Assembly: GCF_037893015.1 (NCBI RefSeq)
Contig: NC_133666.1
Span: 565,834,184 to 565,898,183 of the forward strand
Source: Macrotis lagotis
Taxonomy: Eukaryota > Chordata > Mammalia > Peramelemorphia > Peramelidae
Length of the DNA: 64,000 bases
Direction: 5' to 3'
The notes below the pieces were generated by a model. That model was not told the origin of the DNA. It was given only the letters and a program-made list of their open reading frames with translations, and made no database searches. The translations under genes were made by a program, and so were the position numbers. Shown piece after piece: positions 45,411-56,800 of the stretch. The number at the start of each line of letters is the position of its first letter. The stretch's first letter is position 1.

Positions 45411-45910
45411 AATTAGTATAGTAGTAAAAGATAAAATATATTGATATTATACATAAATTTGATGCATTTATGAGTTTCTAGACTTTTTTCTGCATCTTAT
45501 GCTAATCTTTTTGTGTCTGCAAAACTCCTCTCAAGTTCTCGTTTAATATCTTATGCAGATTCATGATATATTGAAACCACAATGGATAAAGTTGTGTTAT
45601 GGATGGAATAGCTGCATTCTGAGTGTATGCATAGGAATTCCTATATGTCCACATTTATCTTGAGTTTCAATTCTCTCTTAATGTTGTTTTTGTGGTTGTT
45701 CTACATTTTCTACCTATCATCCCCATGTCTTAACTTCAATCTCTAACTGGCTGTTTCCATGTTACTTATAATACAATATCTTTCCTCCTTTCTTAAAAAA
45801 ACCCCTCATTTGATCAATCCTCCAAGTAAACATCCTTTATTTCTCCTCCCCTTTTTGGGTCCAGTTCCTTGAGAAAGTCACACACAATTTGTGCTTCTAC
45901 TTTCTCTCCT
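45411..45910. other. Mostly unassigned; possible L2 trace near its right end
   Basis: No family recognised at 45411-45720. Positions 45730-45910 have L2-like plus-strand text ('ccagttccttgagaaagtca') and may belong to the L2 that resumes after the SINE. Confidence 0.45.
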
Positions 45911-45923
45911 CTTCCTTTCTTCT

Positions 45924-46070
45924 TTTTTTTTGCAAGGCAAATGGGGTTAAGTGGCTTGCCCAAGGCCACACAGCTAGGTAATTATTAAGTGTCTGAGGCT
46001 GAATTTGAACTCAGGTGCTCCAGACTCTAGGGCAAGTGCTCTGTCCACTGTACCATCTAGATGTCCCTTT
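45924..46070 (-). mobile_element. WSINE1-like SINE with 13-bp TSD
   Basis: Reverse-strand order: T-run, 'ttgcaaggcaaatggggtta', 'agtggcttgcccaaggccac', 'aggtaattattaagtgtctg' and the head 'ctgtccactgtaccatctag'. A perfect 13-bp TSD 'cttcctttcttct' lies at 45911-45923 and 46071-46083. It interrupts an L2. Confidence 0.93.
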
Positions 46071-46083
46071 CTTCCTTTCTTCT

Positions 46084-46235
46084 AAACCCTTCGCAATATG
46101 GGTTTCAATCTTATCATTTAAGTAGAAATACTTTCTCCAAGTCATTGTTAATCTCTTAATTGCCAAATCTAATGGTCTTTTCTCAAACCTCATACTTTTT
46201 AATTTCTCTACATCCTTTGACATTGTTGATCCTGA
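46084..46235 (+). mobile_element. L2 LINE fragment (RT region)
   Basis: L2 text in sense: 'ctttctccaagtcattgtta' and 'atctcttaattgccaaatct', then 'aatggtcttttctcaaacct' and 'cctttgacattgttgatcct'. It corresponds to 'SK..VNLLIAKSNGLFS' and 'FDIVD' in L2 ORF2. It joins with the L2-like text left of the SINE. Confidence 0.72.
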
Positions 46236-46257
46236 GACCCTGGCCAAGCCACTTAAA

Positions 46258-46330
46258 CATCTTGTTCTTGTTTTTCTTGTTCTTGTTCTTGTTCTCCTCC
46301 TCCTCCTCCTCCTCCTTCTTCTCTCTATCT
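46258..46330 (+). repeat. (TTGTTC)n and (TCC)n simple repeats
   Basis: Hexamer repeat 'cttgttcttgttcttg' followed by (CCT)7. The minus-strand frame over it yields an arginine run and is not a protein. Confidence 0.92.
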
Positions 46331-46457
46331 TGTCCTTCTCAATTTCCTTCTGGATATTCTCTTCCTCCCTCTCTTCCTTCCTCTCTGATACTCTCTTTCT
46401 CCTTCTCTTCCTCCTTATCAAATACTCTTCATTCAAGTATTATCTCTATGCTTATTA

Positions 46458-46475
46458 TATATATATATATATATA

Positions 46476-46515
<40 letters not shown>

Positions 46516-46530
46516 TGTGTGTTGTGTATC
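46458..46530 (+). repeat. (TA)n-(TG)n microsatellite
   Basis: Alternating TA (46458-46477), 'tgtatatg', then about 16 TG units to 46514, then TG-rich sequence. Confidence 0.95.
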
Positions 46531-46639
46531 TGTGTGTGTTTATCTCCTGACATAATCTGCCTCTTGTCCTCCAACTTTGACCTGTATGTTTCAGCCTGTA
46601 TTTAGACACCATTAACTTTGTCTCTGCAACCAACCTGCA

Positions 46640-46844
46640 ATATTTCTATTACTTGGTATACAGTACATTTCCCATTGCATCTGCTCTTGTAAGTTTTTTC
46701 CTAATAGCATCCTGTTAATCATTTTCCATAACAGAACAGCATTTCATCTCAATCACATAACACAATTTTTTCAGCCATTCCCCAACTGCTGGGCATCCCT
46801 CAATCTCCAGCTTCCCACCATCAGAAGAGAGCTGCTAAAATATC

Positions 46845-46892
<48 letters not shown>

Positions 46893-47350
46893 GATATGGA
46901 TTTCTTTTCTCCTGTATTTCATCTTTTCTGGAATATAGACCCAGCAGTGGCACTGCTAAGGCAAAGGGTGGGCACAGTTTTATAGCCCTTTGGCCATGGT
47001 TCTAAATTGCTCTGCAGAATTGTTGAATCATTTCACAACTCTTACAACAGTACATCAATGTCTAAATTTCCTCACATCCTATCCAACATTTGTCATTTTT
47101 TCCTTTTGTCCTATTAGTCAATCCATTAGGTAAAAGGTAGTGCCTCAGAATTGTTCTAACCTGCATTTCTCCCATCAGTAGTGAGGTAGAACATTTTTTA
47201 AAAAAATATTTTAATAGAATGCATTAATAACCTCTTCTGAAAACTGTTCCTATCTTTTGATTACTTATCAACTAGGAAGGCCCTTATTTTTTATAAATTT
47301 GACTCAGTTCTCAATGTTTGAGAAATGAGGTCTTTCTCAGGGAAAATTGT
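46640..47350 (-). mobile_element. Old L1 fragment (3' end of ORF2)
   Basis: Antisense of the L1 ORF2 C-terminal region, matching the order in the L1 at 7404-8100: 'cagccattccccaactgctg', 'gagctgctaaaatatctcta', 'tagacccagcagtggcactg' and 'gttgaatcatttcacaactc', then 'gactcagttctcaatgtttg'. An (ATCT)n repeat has grown inside it (46846-46892). It joins HAL1-like 3' sequence at about 47345. Confidence 0.75.
46846..46892 (+). repeat. (ATCT)n microsatellite
   Basis: About 12 perfect tetranucleotide units inside an old L1. Confidence 0.96.
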
Positions 47351-49132
47351 TTCATATTTTCTTCCTGCAATTACTATTGTTAGCTGTATTTCCCTCCATC
47401 CTATCCCCCACTCCCATTTACTCTATTCTCTCTCCTTTCATCCTATCCCTTCTCCAAAGTGTGGTACATCTATCACTTACCCCCTTTCACGCCCCTCATA
47501 CCCCATTGCCTTTCTCCCATCCCTTTCCTTTTCTATTTTCCTCTAGGGTAAGATAGATTTCTATACCCAATTCAGTGTGTATGTTATAATTGGTGGATTC
47601 TTTCAATTTCTATTTTATCCTCTGCTTCTAAGATAGAAGGACAGTTTTTTTGGATAATTTCTTGAAAAATGATGTCTAGGCTCTTATTTTGGTCATGACT
47701 TTCAGAGTAACTATTATTAAATTTTAAATTATCTCTTCTGGATCTATTTTTCAGGTCACTTGTTTTCATTGTATTTTCTTCTAGTTTTTAATTCTTTTGG
47801 TTTTTTTTATTGTTTATTGATTTCTCACAAAGTCATCAGCTTTCCTTAGATCAGTCTACATTTTAAGGAGTTGTTTTCTCTAGAGAGCTTTTGTATCTCC
47901 CTTTTCCAATTGGTCAATTCTGCTTTTCAAGGCATTCTTCTCCTCATTGGCCTTGTGGACTATTTTTTTCCATTTGACCCAATTTGGTTTTTAAGAAGTT
48001 ATTTTCTTCAGTATTTTTTTTTTGGTATCTCCTTCACCTAGCTGCTGACTTGGTTTTCATGATTTTCCTGTATTGTTCTCATTTTTCTTTTCAATTTTTT
48101 CCTCTACTTCCCTTACTCAATTTTCAAGATCTTGTTTGAGTTCTTCCATAGCCTGAGATCAATACATATTTTTATTGGAGGTTTTGAATTCAGAAGCTTT
48201 GACTTGGTTATCCTCTTCTGAGTGTGTATATTTTGATCCTCTATAGGATTTTTTCTTCTGTTATTTGCTCATTTCCCAGCCTATGACTTTTCATTAAGGT
48301 AGGGCTCTCCTTCCAAGGTGGAGCATACACTGTCCCAAGCTTTTGAGGGTTTTGGCAGCTGTTTTCAGGGATACCTCCAAGGACCTGCAGGTTCTCAATT
48401 TTCCCAAAGTCTTATGAGAGGTTATAACTCCTGGCCTATGCTCTGGTCTGTGGATGACCACAAGCACTCCCTTCAGCCCTGGAACTGTGAAGATAGTCCC
48501 TGTACTGCTATAGACAGTAAGCTCTATGTACTTCTGCTCTTTTTCCTGACACCAGGGTCCCAGACTGAGACCTGGATCTGAATATGGGCAAAGCTACAGA
48601 GTTCTACATCAAGAACAGCATAGAGATCTTTGCACTTTCCCTGATCCCCTCATTGTTCATGGATTGAGCATCCTGGAAGCAACTTCTGGGTGGCTCCTGA
48701 GGCATGTTCTTGGTCCCCTTTGGCCAGGTCTGCACTGAGGTCTGCACTGAACTGGATCCTGCTCTCATTCTGGTATGGCAAAATTTTCCTGTTGACCTTC
48801 CCAACTGCTCTTGGCAATTCCTTGGCTGAGAGGTTTGGAAACTACCACTGCTGCCATGGACTCTAGCATCCCTTGGTCCGTTCCTGGATGACTAGAGTCA
48901 GTTTTCTGTAGTGTGGCCTGAGCTGCATTTCAGGTCCTTTCTAACCTCAGTGCAATGGAACCTTCCCATGGATCTTCCCAGTTGTTGTGGGCTGGGGAAT
49001 TGTTTCACTCGGTCTTTTTGTGAGTTCTGCCACTCCAGAATTTGATTAGAATCATTATTTAAAGGTATTTGGAGTGGATTGGGGGAAAACTTGTGGGAAT
49101 CCATGTTTTTACTCTGCCATCTATTGATCATA
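47351..49132 (-). mobile_element. HAL1-like element, copy 2, internally deleted
   Basis: Read in reverse it aligns with the element at 15737-18299. The 3' UTR is at 47370-47580 ('agctgtatttccctccatcc', 'ctctagggtaagatagattt'), ORF1 N-terminal and middle parts at 47584-48275 ('DKIEIERIHQ' near 47590), and the 5' UTR to about 49132. The ORF1 C-terminal part (the equivalent of about 16262-16873 in copy 1) is missing: the 3' UTR 'gtgtgtatgttat' passes directly into the 'ERIHQ' codons. The 5' edge has a degraded 'tctgccatct' terminal motif. Confidence 0.78.
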
Positions 49133-49149
49133 ATGAAGCAGGGATTCTC

Positions 49150-49883
49150 AGGATTTATATTGATTTAGGTCTAAAGAAAAGCAAGGGTCCTTAGGAACAG
49201 CAATACTTTCAATTCCAAGGGAGCACATACCTTGAGAAGTAGTACCATCTAGAGCTGCAAAAAATCAAGGCTTCTTTCTGGGTAAGGAATTGAAAAATTC
49301 TGAAATGTGGGACAGACTGCCCCCCATACTATGGAATAGAATACAACTTTACTATAAAGTCCAAAGTCAAGAAATAGAGTGGGAAAATGGGTAAACAACA
49401 AAAAAGAAGCCAACAATAAGAATCTACTGAGGTAACAGAAGAATGATATCAAAAACAGTTATAAGTAAGACATCAATAAAAAATGACAATTGGATGCAAG
49501 ACCAAGAATTTCTAGAAGAGCTGAAATTTTTATTTTAAACTTAAATAAGGTGGTGTGAGAAAAATTGGAAAATGAATTGGAGATGGATATCAAAAAATTA
49601 TGAAAAGACAATAGCTTGGTACAAGAGACACAAAATTATTGAAGAAAACAATGCCTTAAAAGGCATAATTGATCAAATGGGAAAAAGAGATAGAAAAATA
49701 AAAAGGAAATAACTCCTTAAAAAAAGCAGATTTAGCCAAAATGGAACATAAGGTACAAAAACTTATTGAAGAAAGTAGTAACTTAAAAACGAGAATTTAG
49801 TATGTGCAAGCCAATGAACCATCAAGAAATAATAAAAACATTAGAAAGCATAGGAATAAATGTAACCTCTCTTAAAATGATGT

Positions 49884-49915
<32 letters not shown>

Positions 49916-50154
49916 TATATGTATATTATATATATATGTATATATATATATAAACCAAGAGCAAAGCATCTGTAATAGGAATAAGAAAGAAAACTTCCCA
50001 ATAAAATCAAGGATGAAACAAGGGACTCTATTTTCACCTCTATTTTTTAATTATGTAATAGAACTGTTAAGTGTTATGATAAGAGGAAAGAAATTGAAGA
50101 AATAAAATTAGGCATTGAAGACACAAAACTATCACTCCTTAAAGATTATATGGG
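49150..50154 (+). mobile_element. Old L1 remains, plus strand, internally deleted
   Basis: Positions 49387-49860 look like ORF1: ATG at 49387 gives 'MGKQQKRSQ', followed by a Lys/Glu-rich coiled-coil region with stops. After the TA repeat (49881-49952) the sequence matches ORF2 reverse transcriptase: 'SRMKQGTLFSPLFFNYVIEL' with the 'QGCPLSP' equivalent degraded, then 'DTKLSLL' just before the expected catalytic FADD. Everything between ORF1 and the RT is missing. It ends where the next L1 begins. Confidence 0.78.
49881..49952 (+). repeat. (TA)n microsatellite
   Basis: Alternating TA interrupted by 'c' and 'g' bases ('acatatatatatgtatatta'). Self-complementary and able to extrude a cruciform. 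Confidence 0.95.
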
Positions 50155-50899
50155 AAACTTCTGACCAAGATGTGGGGAGAAGCAAGGAACTATTTTAAAC
50201 TCTCCTGGGTTTTCCTCAGAACTAACATGAACCAAACCTCTTAACAGATTTTGAATCCACAGAACCTAGAGAAGAACAGAGGGGAACAACTCACAGCAAG
50301 GTCTGTTACAGGGGAATATGGGTGAGCCAGGGGCAGAGAGTAAAGACCCAGTATAGGGGCAGCAGGATGAGGCCAGGGATTAACTCAAGAATAGCTCAGA
50401 AGTGTTTACTGTGTGCTTGATGGGTGGACAGGAGATCTCCAGTGTGGCAGCCCAGATATCTAGCGAGTCAGCTCTGCTGGTCTGGCCCAGATATAGGTGG
50501 GAGATCTCCCCCAGCTAATTGCTGGTTAAATTGATTAGCTTTCTAGGCTGAGGGCCCAACCCAGATTGTGCAAGGACAGCAAAGATCCTGCCCCAGACTT
50601 TGGAAGTGGGCCACTAATCAGCATCACAGACAATTCAGAGAAAGCTTCTGGCATCTCTTACAGGCCGGCCCACTGAGTAACCCCCTGGAGTTCCTAAGTC
50701 CAGTGGGCAAGGCCTCTAGGGATCTCAACACTGAAGGTCTGTGATCTGGCCTCTCCCCCAACACAAGATCTCACAGAAAGGGCCCCAAATGAGGAAAGGC
50801 CAGCACAAAGTGGGGTCCATTGAATGTTACCTTGAAACAAGGATCCTAACTCATAGAGGACTAGAGCTTAAGAGGAGACTATGAATTAGCCACCAGTCC

Positions 50900-51720
50900 A
50901 AAAGACTTCTTAGAAGAGGTCAGGAAGGAGTTGAAAAATCAAATGGAAAGACTGGGAAAAAGAAACACAAGAGAAAATTAACACAGTGCAAGAGAAAATT
51001 AACATCTTACAACAAGAAAACAAAACCTTTGAAAAAGACAAATGGATAAGTGCAAAAAAGAAATTAATACTCTCAAAAACACAATTGGCAAATGGAAAAA
51101 AGCAACAATTGCTTCAAAAATAGGAGAGGAATTGGAAAAGGAAATGCAAAATGGAAATGAAGAAAACTCTTCTCTACAAAAAAGATTGGAATATGTGGAA
51201 ATAATGACTTTATGAGACAACAAGAATCTGTTAAAAAAAATAAAAAAATGAAAAAAATAGAAGAACATGTAAAATACCACATTGGCAAAACAACTGACCT
51301 AGAAAATAGATCCTGAAGAGACAATTTAAGAATCATAGGACTTCTTGAAAACTTTGGTGGGGGGGAACCCCTGGACTCCATATTTCAAGATGGAGTGAAG
51401 GAGAATTGCCTTGATATTATGGACTCAGAGAGCAAAATATTCATTGAATACATTGATTCCCCTCCTGAAAGGGATCCCAAAATGAAAACTCCAAGGAATA
51501 TTGTGGCCAAACTCCAGAACTATCAGATCAAGGAGAAAATCCTGCAAGTGGCCAGAAAGAAGCAATTCAAATACCAAGGAGCCACAGTCAGGATTATACA
51601 GGACTGTCTACATCAAAATTAAGGGATTGAAGGGCCTGGAATATGAAAGCAAGGGAGACAAGAATTCACTATCTGGCAAAACTGAATCTTCTCTTTCTGG
51701 GTAGAAGATGGACATTTAAC
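50900..51720 (+). pseudogene. L1 ORF1 remnant
   Basis: A Lys/Glu-rich coiled-coil region (50930-51260) is followed by an RNA-binding part open at 51395-51622 with 'FIEYIDSPPERDPKMKTPRN' and 'KLQNYQIKEKILQVARKKQF'. The usual 'IERIH' motif reads 'IEYID'. The C-terminal part continues to about 51720 in other frames ('KTESSLSG'). Frameshifts and stops make it inactive. In the HAL1-like copies the matching segment lies at 16520-16900 on the other strand. Confidence 0.83.
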
Positions 51721-52369
51721 AAAATAGGAGACTTTCCTGATGAAAAGACCAGAGCTAAACAGAAACTTTGGTCTTCAAACAGGAGACTCAAGAGATGCAT
51801 GAAAAAATAAACAGGGAAAAGGGGAAAAAACTATTACCAAATAAGATTAAACTGGGAAGAAGATTCTCATAACTCTTTAGAATTGTAACTCTATTAGAGG
51901 AAATATACTTAGCCAAAAGGAATAGATATCCATGACATGACTATTACTTTGATGAAATGATTCAAAAATAATATCTCATTAAAAGGGGGGGGAAGTAGAT
52001 TGCTGGAAGGAAGGGGGAGTTTGAATGGGGTAAATTACAGCACATGAAGAGGTGCATATGACCTACTGCAATACAGGGGAAGAAGAGAGGAAATAAGAAC
52101 TGCCTCAATCTTATTATCTTCAGATTTGGCTCAAAGGGGGATTAATAGACACACTCAGTTGAGTCTGGAAACTAATCATACTTTTCAAGTATTAAGAGGG
52201 GAAAGAGTAAGGGGAGTAAAGGAGGGACTGGCAGAAGGAAGGGAAAGAAGAAAGGGGTAAAGGGTGAACACATTGAAGGAGGTGGTACTCAGAAGCAAAA
52301 TACTGGGAACTAGGGACAAGGGGGAAAAAGGGGAAAAATATACCTGAGGGAAAATATTATGGAGGGCAA

Positions 52370-55300
52370 TAAAGAGTTAGTAATTATAACTTTGAATGTG
52401 AATGGTATGAACTCTCCCATAAAATTGAAGTGGTGGATTAAAAACCAGTATCTTATAATATGTTGCTTATAAGAAGCACATTTGAAGCAGAGAGATACAT
52501 ACAGAGTAAAGGTAAAAGGCTGGAGCAGAATATATTATGCTTCAGCTGAAGTGAAAAAGGCAAAGATGGCAATTCTATTTCAGACAAAGCTGCTGAAAAA
52601 TTGGATATCTTCAAAAGACATAAGGAAGGAAACTATATCCTCCTAAAAGATACTATGGATAATGAAGTAATTTCAATACTAAATATGTATTCACCAAGTG
52701 GTATTGCATTCAGATTCTTAGAGGAGAAGCTGAATGAATTACAGAAAGACATAGACCACAAAAATCTACTGATGGGAGACCTCAATCCACCTCTCTCAGA
52801 ATTAGATAAATCTAACCATAAAATAACAATAAGGAAATTAAGGAGGTTAAATAGAATGTTAGAAAACTTAAACATGATAGACCTTTGGAAAAAAATTGAA
52901 TGGGGGATAGAAAGGAATATACCATTTTTTTCCTGTGGTACCTTGCACCTACACAAAACCTGACCATTAGGGTATAAAAATCTCATAATCAAATGCAGAA
53001 AGGCAGAAATATTGAATGCATCCTTTTCTGACCCTTATGCAATAAAAATTGTGTGCAATAAAGGGCCATGATGAGATAGACCTAAAACTAATTGGAAACT
53101 AAATAACCCAATTTTAAAGAATGAATGGATCAAACAACAAATCATAGAAAGAATTAATGATTTTGTCCAAGACAATGACAATGAGACAACATACCAAAAC
53201 TTATGGTATACAACCAAAGCAGTTATTAGGGTACATATCATATATGAATAAAAGAGAGAGGAAATCAATGAACTGAGAATGCAACTATAAAAATAGAGAA
53301 AGAACAAATTAAAAATCCCCATTTAAAAACCAAATTAGAAATTCTGAAAATTAAAGGATAAAATCAAAAAGCAAGAAAACTATTGAACTAATAAATAAAG
53401 CCAAGAGTTAGTTTTATGAAAAAGAAACAATAAAATAGATAAACTTTTGGTTAACCTATTAAGAAAGGAAAGAAGAAAACTAAATTACTAGTATAAAAAA
53501 TGAAAAAGATGAATTCACCACGAATAAGGAGGAAACTAAAGTAATAATTCAGAACTGTTTTGCTCTACCATGTGCCAATAAATTTGATAAATCAAGTGAA
53601 ATAGATGAATATCTACAAAAAATATAAATTATCCAAGTTAAAAGAAGAGGAAATTCAATAAGCCATTGTTGAACTCCCTAAGAAAAAAATCTCTAGAGCC
53701 AGACGGATTCACAAATGAATTCTATCAAACATTCAAGTAACAATTGGTTCCAATTCTATATAAACTCTGAAAAAAATATGTGAAGATGGAATTCTACCTA
53801 ATTCATTCTATGACACCAATATAGTGCTGATACCTAAATCAGGAAGAGTCAAAACATAGAAATAAACTTATAGACCAATATCCCTAATGAATATGAATTC
53901 AAAAATTTTAAATAAAATATTAGCAAAGTGATTACATCAAGTTTTCACTAGGATAATACATTATGCCCCAATAGGATTTATTTCAAGATTTGGTTCAAAA
54001 TTAGGAAAACTATCACAATAATTGACTATATCAACAACAAACCTAACAGAAATCATATGATTATCTCACTAGATGCTGAAAAAGCCTTTGACAAAATGCA
54101 GCATCCATTCCTTCTAAAAAACACTCAGAAAATGTAGGAATAAATGAATTGCTCTTTAAAATGAAACCATCAACAAACATTATATGCAATGGTGACAAGC
54201 TAGAAGCATTCCCAATAAGGTAAGGGGTTAAACAAGGATGCCTGTTACCATTATTATTCAATATTGTGTTAGAAATGTTAGCTTTAGCAATAAGGGAAGA
54301 ATAGGGAATGAGCATTCTCAGAACTCACTGTTTATAGATGATATAACTAGAGAATCCTAAAAAAATCATCTAAAAAAACTACTGGAAACAATTAGCAACT
54401 TTAGTAAAGTCACAGGATATAAAAGAAACACACAAATCATCAACTTTTCTATATATTACTAACAGGATACTGCAGCAAGAGATAGAAAGAGAAATCCCAT
54501 TTAAAATAACTTCAAACATAAAATACTTGGGAGTCTACCTACCAAGGCAGACTCAGAAACTCTATGAAAAGAATTGTAAAACACTTTTCACACAAATAAA
54601 ATCAGATCTAAATAACTGGGCAAATATCAACTGCTCATGGATAGGCAAGGCTAATATAATAAAAATGACAATTCTACCTAAATTAAACTGCTTATTTAGT
54701 GCCATACCAATCACACTTCCAAAAAAATTACTTTAGTGAGCAATAAAAATAGTAACTAAATTCATATGGAAGAACAAAAAAATCAAGAATATTAAGGGAT
54801 TCAATAAAAAATGAAAAAGAAGGCAGTTTAGCTATACCAGATCTAAAATTATATTATAAAGTGTCAGTTATCAAAACTGTCTGGTACTGGCTAAGAAACA
54901 GAGTGGTGGATCAGTAGAATAAATTAGTTACAAAAGAGATAGCAGTAAATGATTATAGTAATCGTCTGTTTGTTAAACCTGAGGACTCCAGCTTCTGGGA
55001 TTAGAACTCATTCTTCAATAAAAACTACTAGGGAAAATTGTAAGATAGTATGGCAGAAACTAGGATTAGACCAACATCTCACACCCTTCACTAAGATAAG
55101 GTCAAAATGGGTGCAGGATTTAGACATAAAGGACAATATTATAAGCAATTTAGGAGAACAACAAAAATAGTTCATCTGTCAGATCTATGGAAAGTGAAGA
55201 AGTTTATGACCAAAGAAGAGATAGAGAACATTATAAAAACCAAACTGGATATTTTTTTAACTTTTAATTTTATTTATTTAGAATTTTACAATTTTTCCCC

Positions 55301-56631
55301 TAATCTCACTTCCTACCCCCTCCCCCCACCACAGAAGGCAGTCTGCTAGTCTTTACATTGTTTCCATGGTATATATTGATCTAAGTTGAATGTGATGAGG
55401 GAGAAATCATATCCTCAAGGAAGAAAAATAAAGTATAAAAGAGAGCAAAATTAAATAATAAGAGAAAGTATTTTTTTAATTAAAGGTCTTTGTTCAAACT
55501 CCACAATTGTTTCTCTGGATGCAGATAGTATTCTCCATTGCAGATACCCCCAAATTGTGCCTGATTGTTGCACTGATGGAATGAGCAAATTCAATAAGGT
55601 TGATCATCATCCCCATATTAGAGGTAAATGTTCTTCTGGCTCTGTTTAGCTTGCTCAGCATCAGTTCATACAAATACTTCCAGGCTTCCCTGAATTCCCA
55701 TCCCTCCTGGTTTCTAATAGAATGTTAGTGTTCCATGACATACATACACCACAGTTTATTAAGCCATTCCCCAATTGATGAACATTAACTCAATTTCCAA
55801 TTCTTTGGCACCACAAACAGGGCTGCTATGAATATTTTTGTATACATTATGTTTTTACCCTTTTTCATAATCTCTTTAGGATATAGACCCAGTAGTGGTA
55901 TTGCTGGATAAAAGGGTAGGTAAATTTTTGTTGCCCTTTGGGCAAAATTCCAAATTGCTCTTCAGAAAGATTGGATGAGTTCACAGCTCCACCAACAATG
56001 TATTAGTGTCCCAGATTTTCCACATCCCTTTCAATATTGATCATTGCCCTTTCTGGTCATATTGGCCAGTCTGAGAGGTATGAGAGGGTACCTCAGAGAT
56101 GCTTTAAATGTGCATTTCTCTAATATGTAGTGATTTAGAGCAATTTTTTTCATATGACTATGGATTGCTTTAATTTCCTCATCTGTAAATTGCCTTTGCA
56201 TATCCTTTGACTATTTGTCAACTGGGGACTGGCTTGCTTTTTTTGAAAATTTGATTTAGTTCTCTGTATATTTTAGAAATGAGTCATTTGTCTGAAATAC
56301 TAGTTGTAAAAATTGTTTCCCAAATTTCTACATTACCACTACAGTGGTTTTGTCTGTGCAAAAGCTTTTTAATGTAATGTAATCAAAATTATCTAGTTCA
56401 TTTTTAATGTTCTCCATCCCTTCCTTGGTCATAAACTGCTTCCCTTTCCATAGATCTGATAGGTAAACTATTCCTTGATCTCCTAGTTTGCTTATCATAT
56501 TGTTTTTTTTATGTCTAAATCCTGTATTCATTTTGATCTTTTCTTGGAGTAGAATGTGAGGTGTTGGAAAAGTGGATATTTTTGATTACACTAAATTAAA
56601 AAGCTTTTGCACAAACACTACCACTGTAACC
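52370..56631 (+). pseudogene. L1 ORF2 remnant: endonuclease and RT, disrupted
   Basis: Endonuclease part: 'ITLNVNGMNSP' near 52385, open frame 52601-52963 with 'ISILNMYSPSGIAFRFLEEK' and 'LLMGDLNPPLSELDKS' (catalytic GDFN read as GDLN). RT part (about 53690-54560): '[17 protein letters not shown]' near 54066, '[18 protein letters not shown]' near 54225, a degraded catalytic FADD near 54330 ('FIDDIT'), and '[17 protein letters not shown]' near 54525. Thumb/C-terminal part: 'SKWVQDLDIK' near 55110, 'VHLSDLWKVKKFMTKEEIEN' near 55170. It carries many stops and frameshifts. Minus-strand frames (52633-52992, 53035-53322, 54061-54315) are shadows. Confidence 0.9.
55257..56572 (-). mobile_element. 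L1 LINE, 5'-truncated, inserted inside another L1
   Basis: The left T-rich edge is the A-tail. Next come the 3' UTR (to about 55620) with a C-run at 55320, and the ORF2 C-terminal region ('DLWKGKQFMTKEGMENI' in the frame at 56531-56328). The right end at 56572 is the 5' truncation. A perfect 11-bp TSD 'tggatattttt' lies at 55246-55256 and 56573-56583. It is about 1.3 kb. It matches the L1 at 7042-9784 over most of its length but has more stops. Confidence 0.95.
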
Positions 56632-56633
56632 AA

Positions 56634-56800
56634 GATCCCAACTCAGGCACATCAGCTGTATGACCTTTGGAAAGTCATTTTCTTAATTTCTGTCTTATTT
56701 TCCTCTATTAAAAAATGGGGATAATGATAAATATCTGCCTCAAAAGAGGATCAAATAAGATAATATTTGTAAATTTTCACAGAGCCTTACAGTCAATCAG
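56634..56800 (+). repeat. MIR SINE
   Basis: 'gctgtatgacctttggaaag', 'attaaaaaatggggataatg', 'gatcaaataagataatattt' and 'cagagccttacagtc' in MIR order. It abuts the broken end of the plus-strand L1. Confidence 0.68.

Larger units (their letters stand above)
50155..56631 (+). mobile_element. L1 LINE, long plus-strand copy, split by another L1
   Basis: Start near 50155 ('ttctgaccaagatgtggg', the L1-type 5' end), 5' UTR to about 50900, ORF1 about 50900-51720, then ORF2 from about 52370. ORF2 continues to 55245, is interrupted by a minus-strand L1 (55257-56572), and resumes at 56573 in frame-matching order: 'KL' before, 'DIFDYTKLKSF' across the repaired site. It breaks off at about 56631 ('accaagatc'), before the last part of ORF2, the 3' UTR and any A-tail. 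The lost 3' end points to a later deletion. Confidence 0.92.

Noticed and set aside
46011..46436. A 141-codon minus-strand frame with a long arginine run
   Set aside because: The Arg/Lys stretch comes from the (TCC)n and (TTGTTC)n repeats and the rest from a SINE and L2 in the wrong frame.
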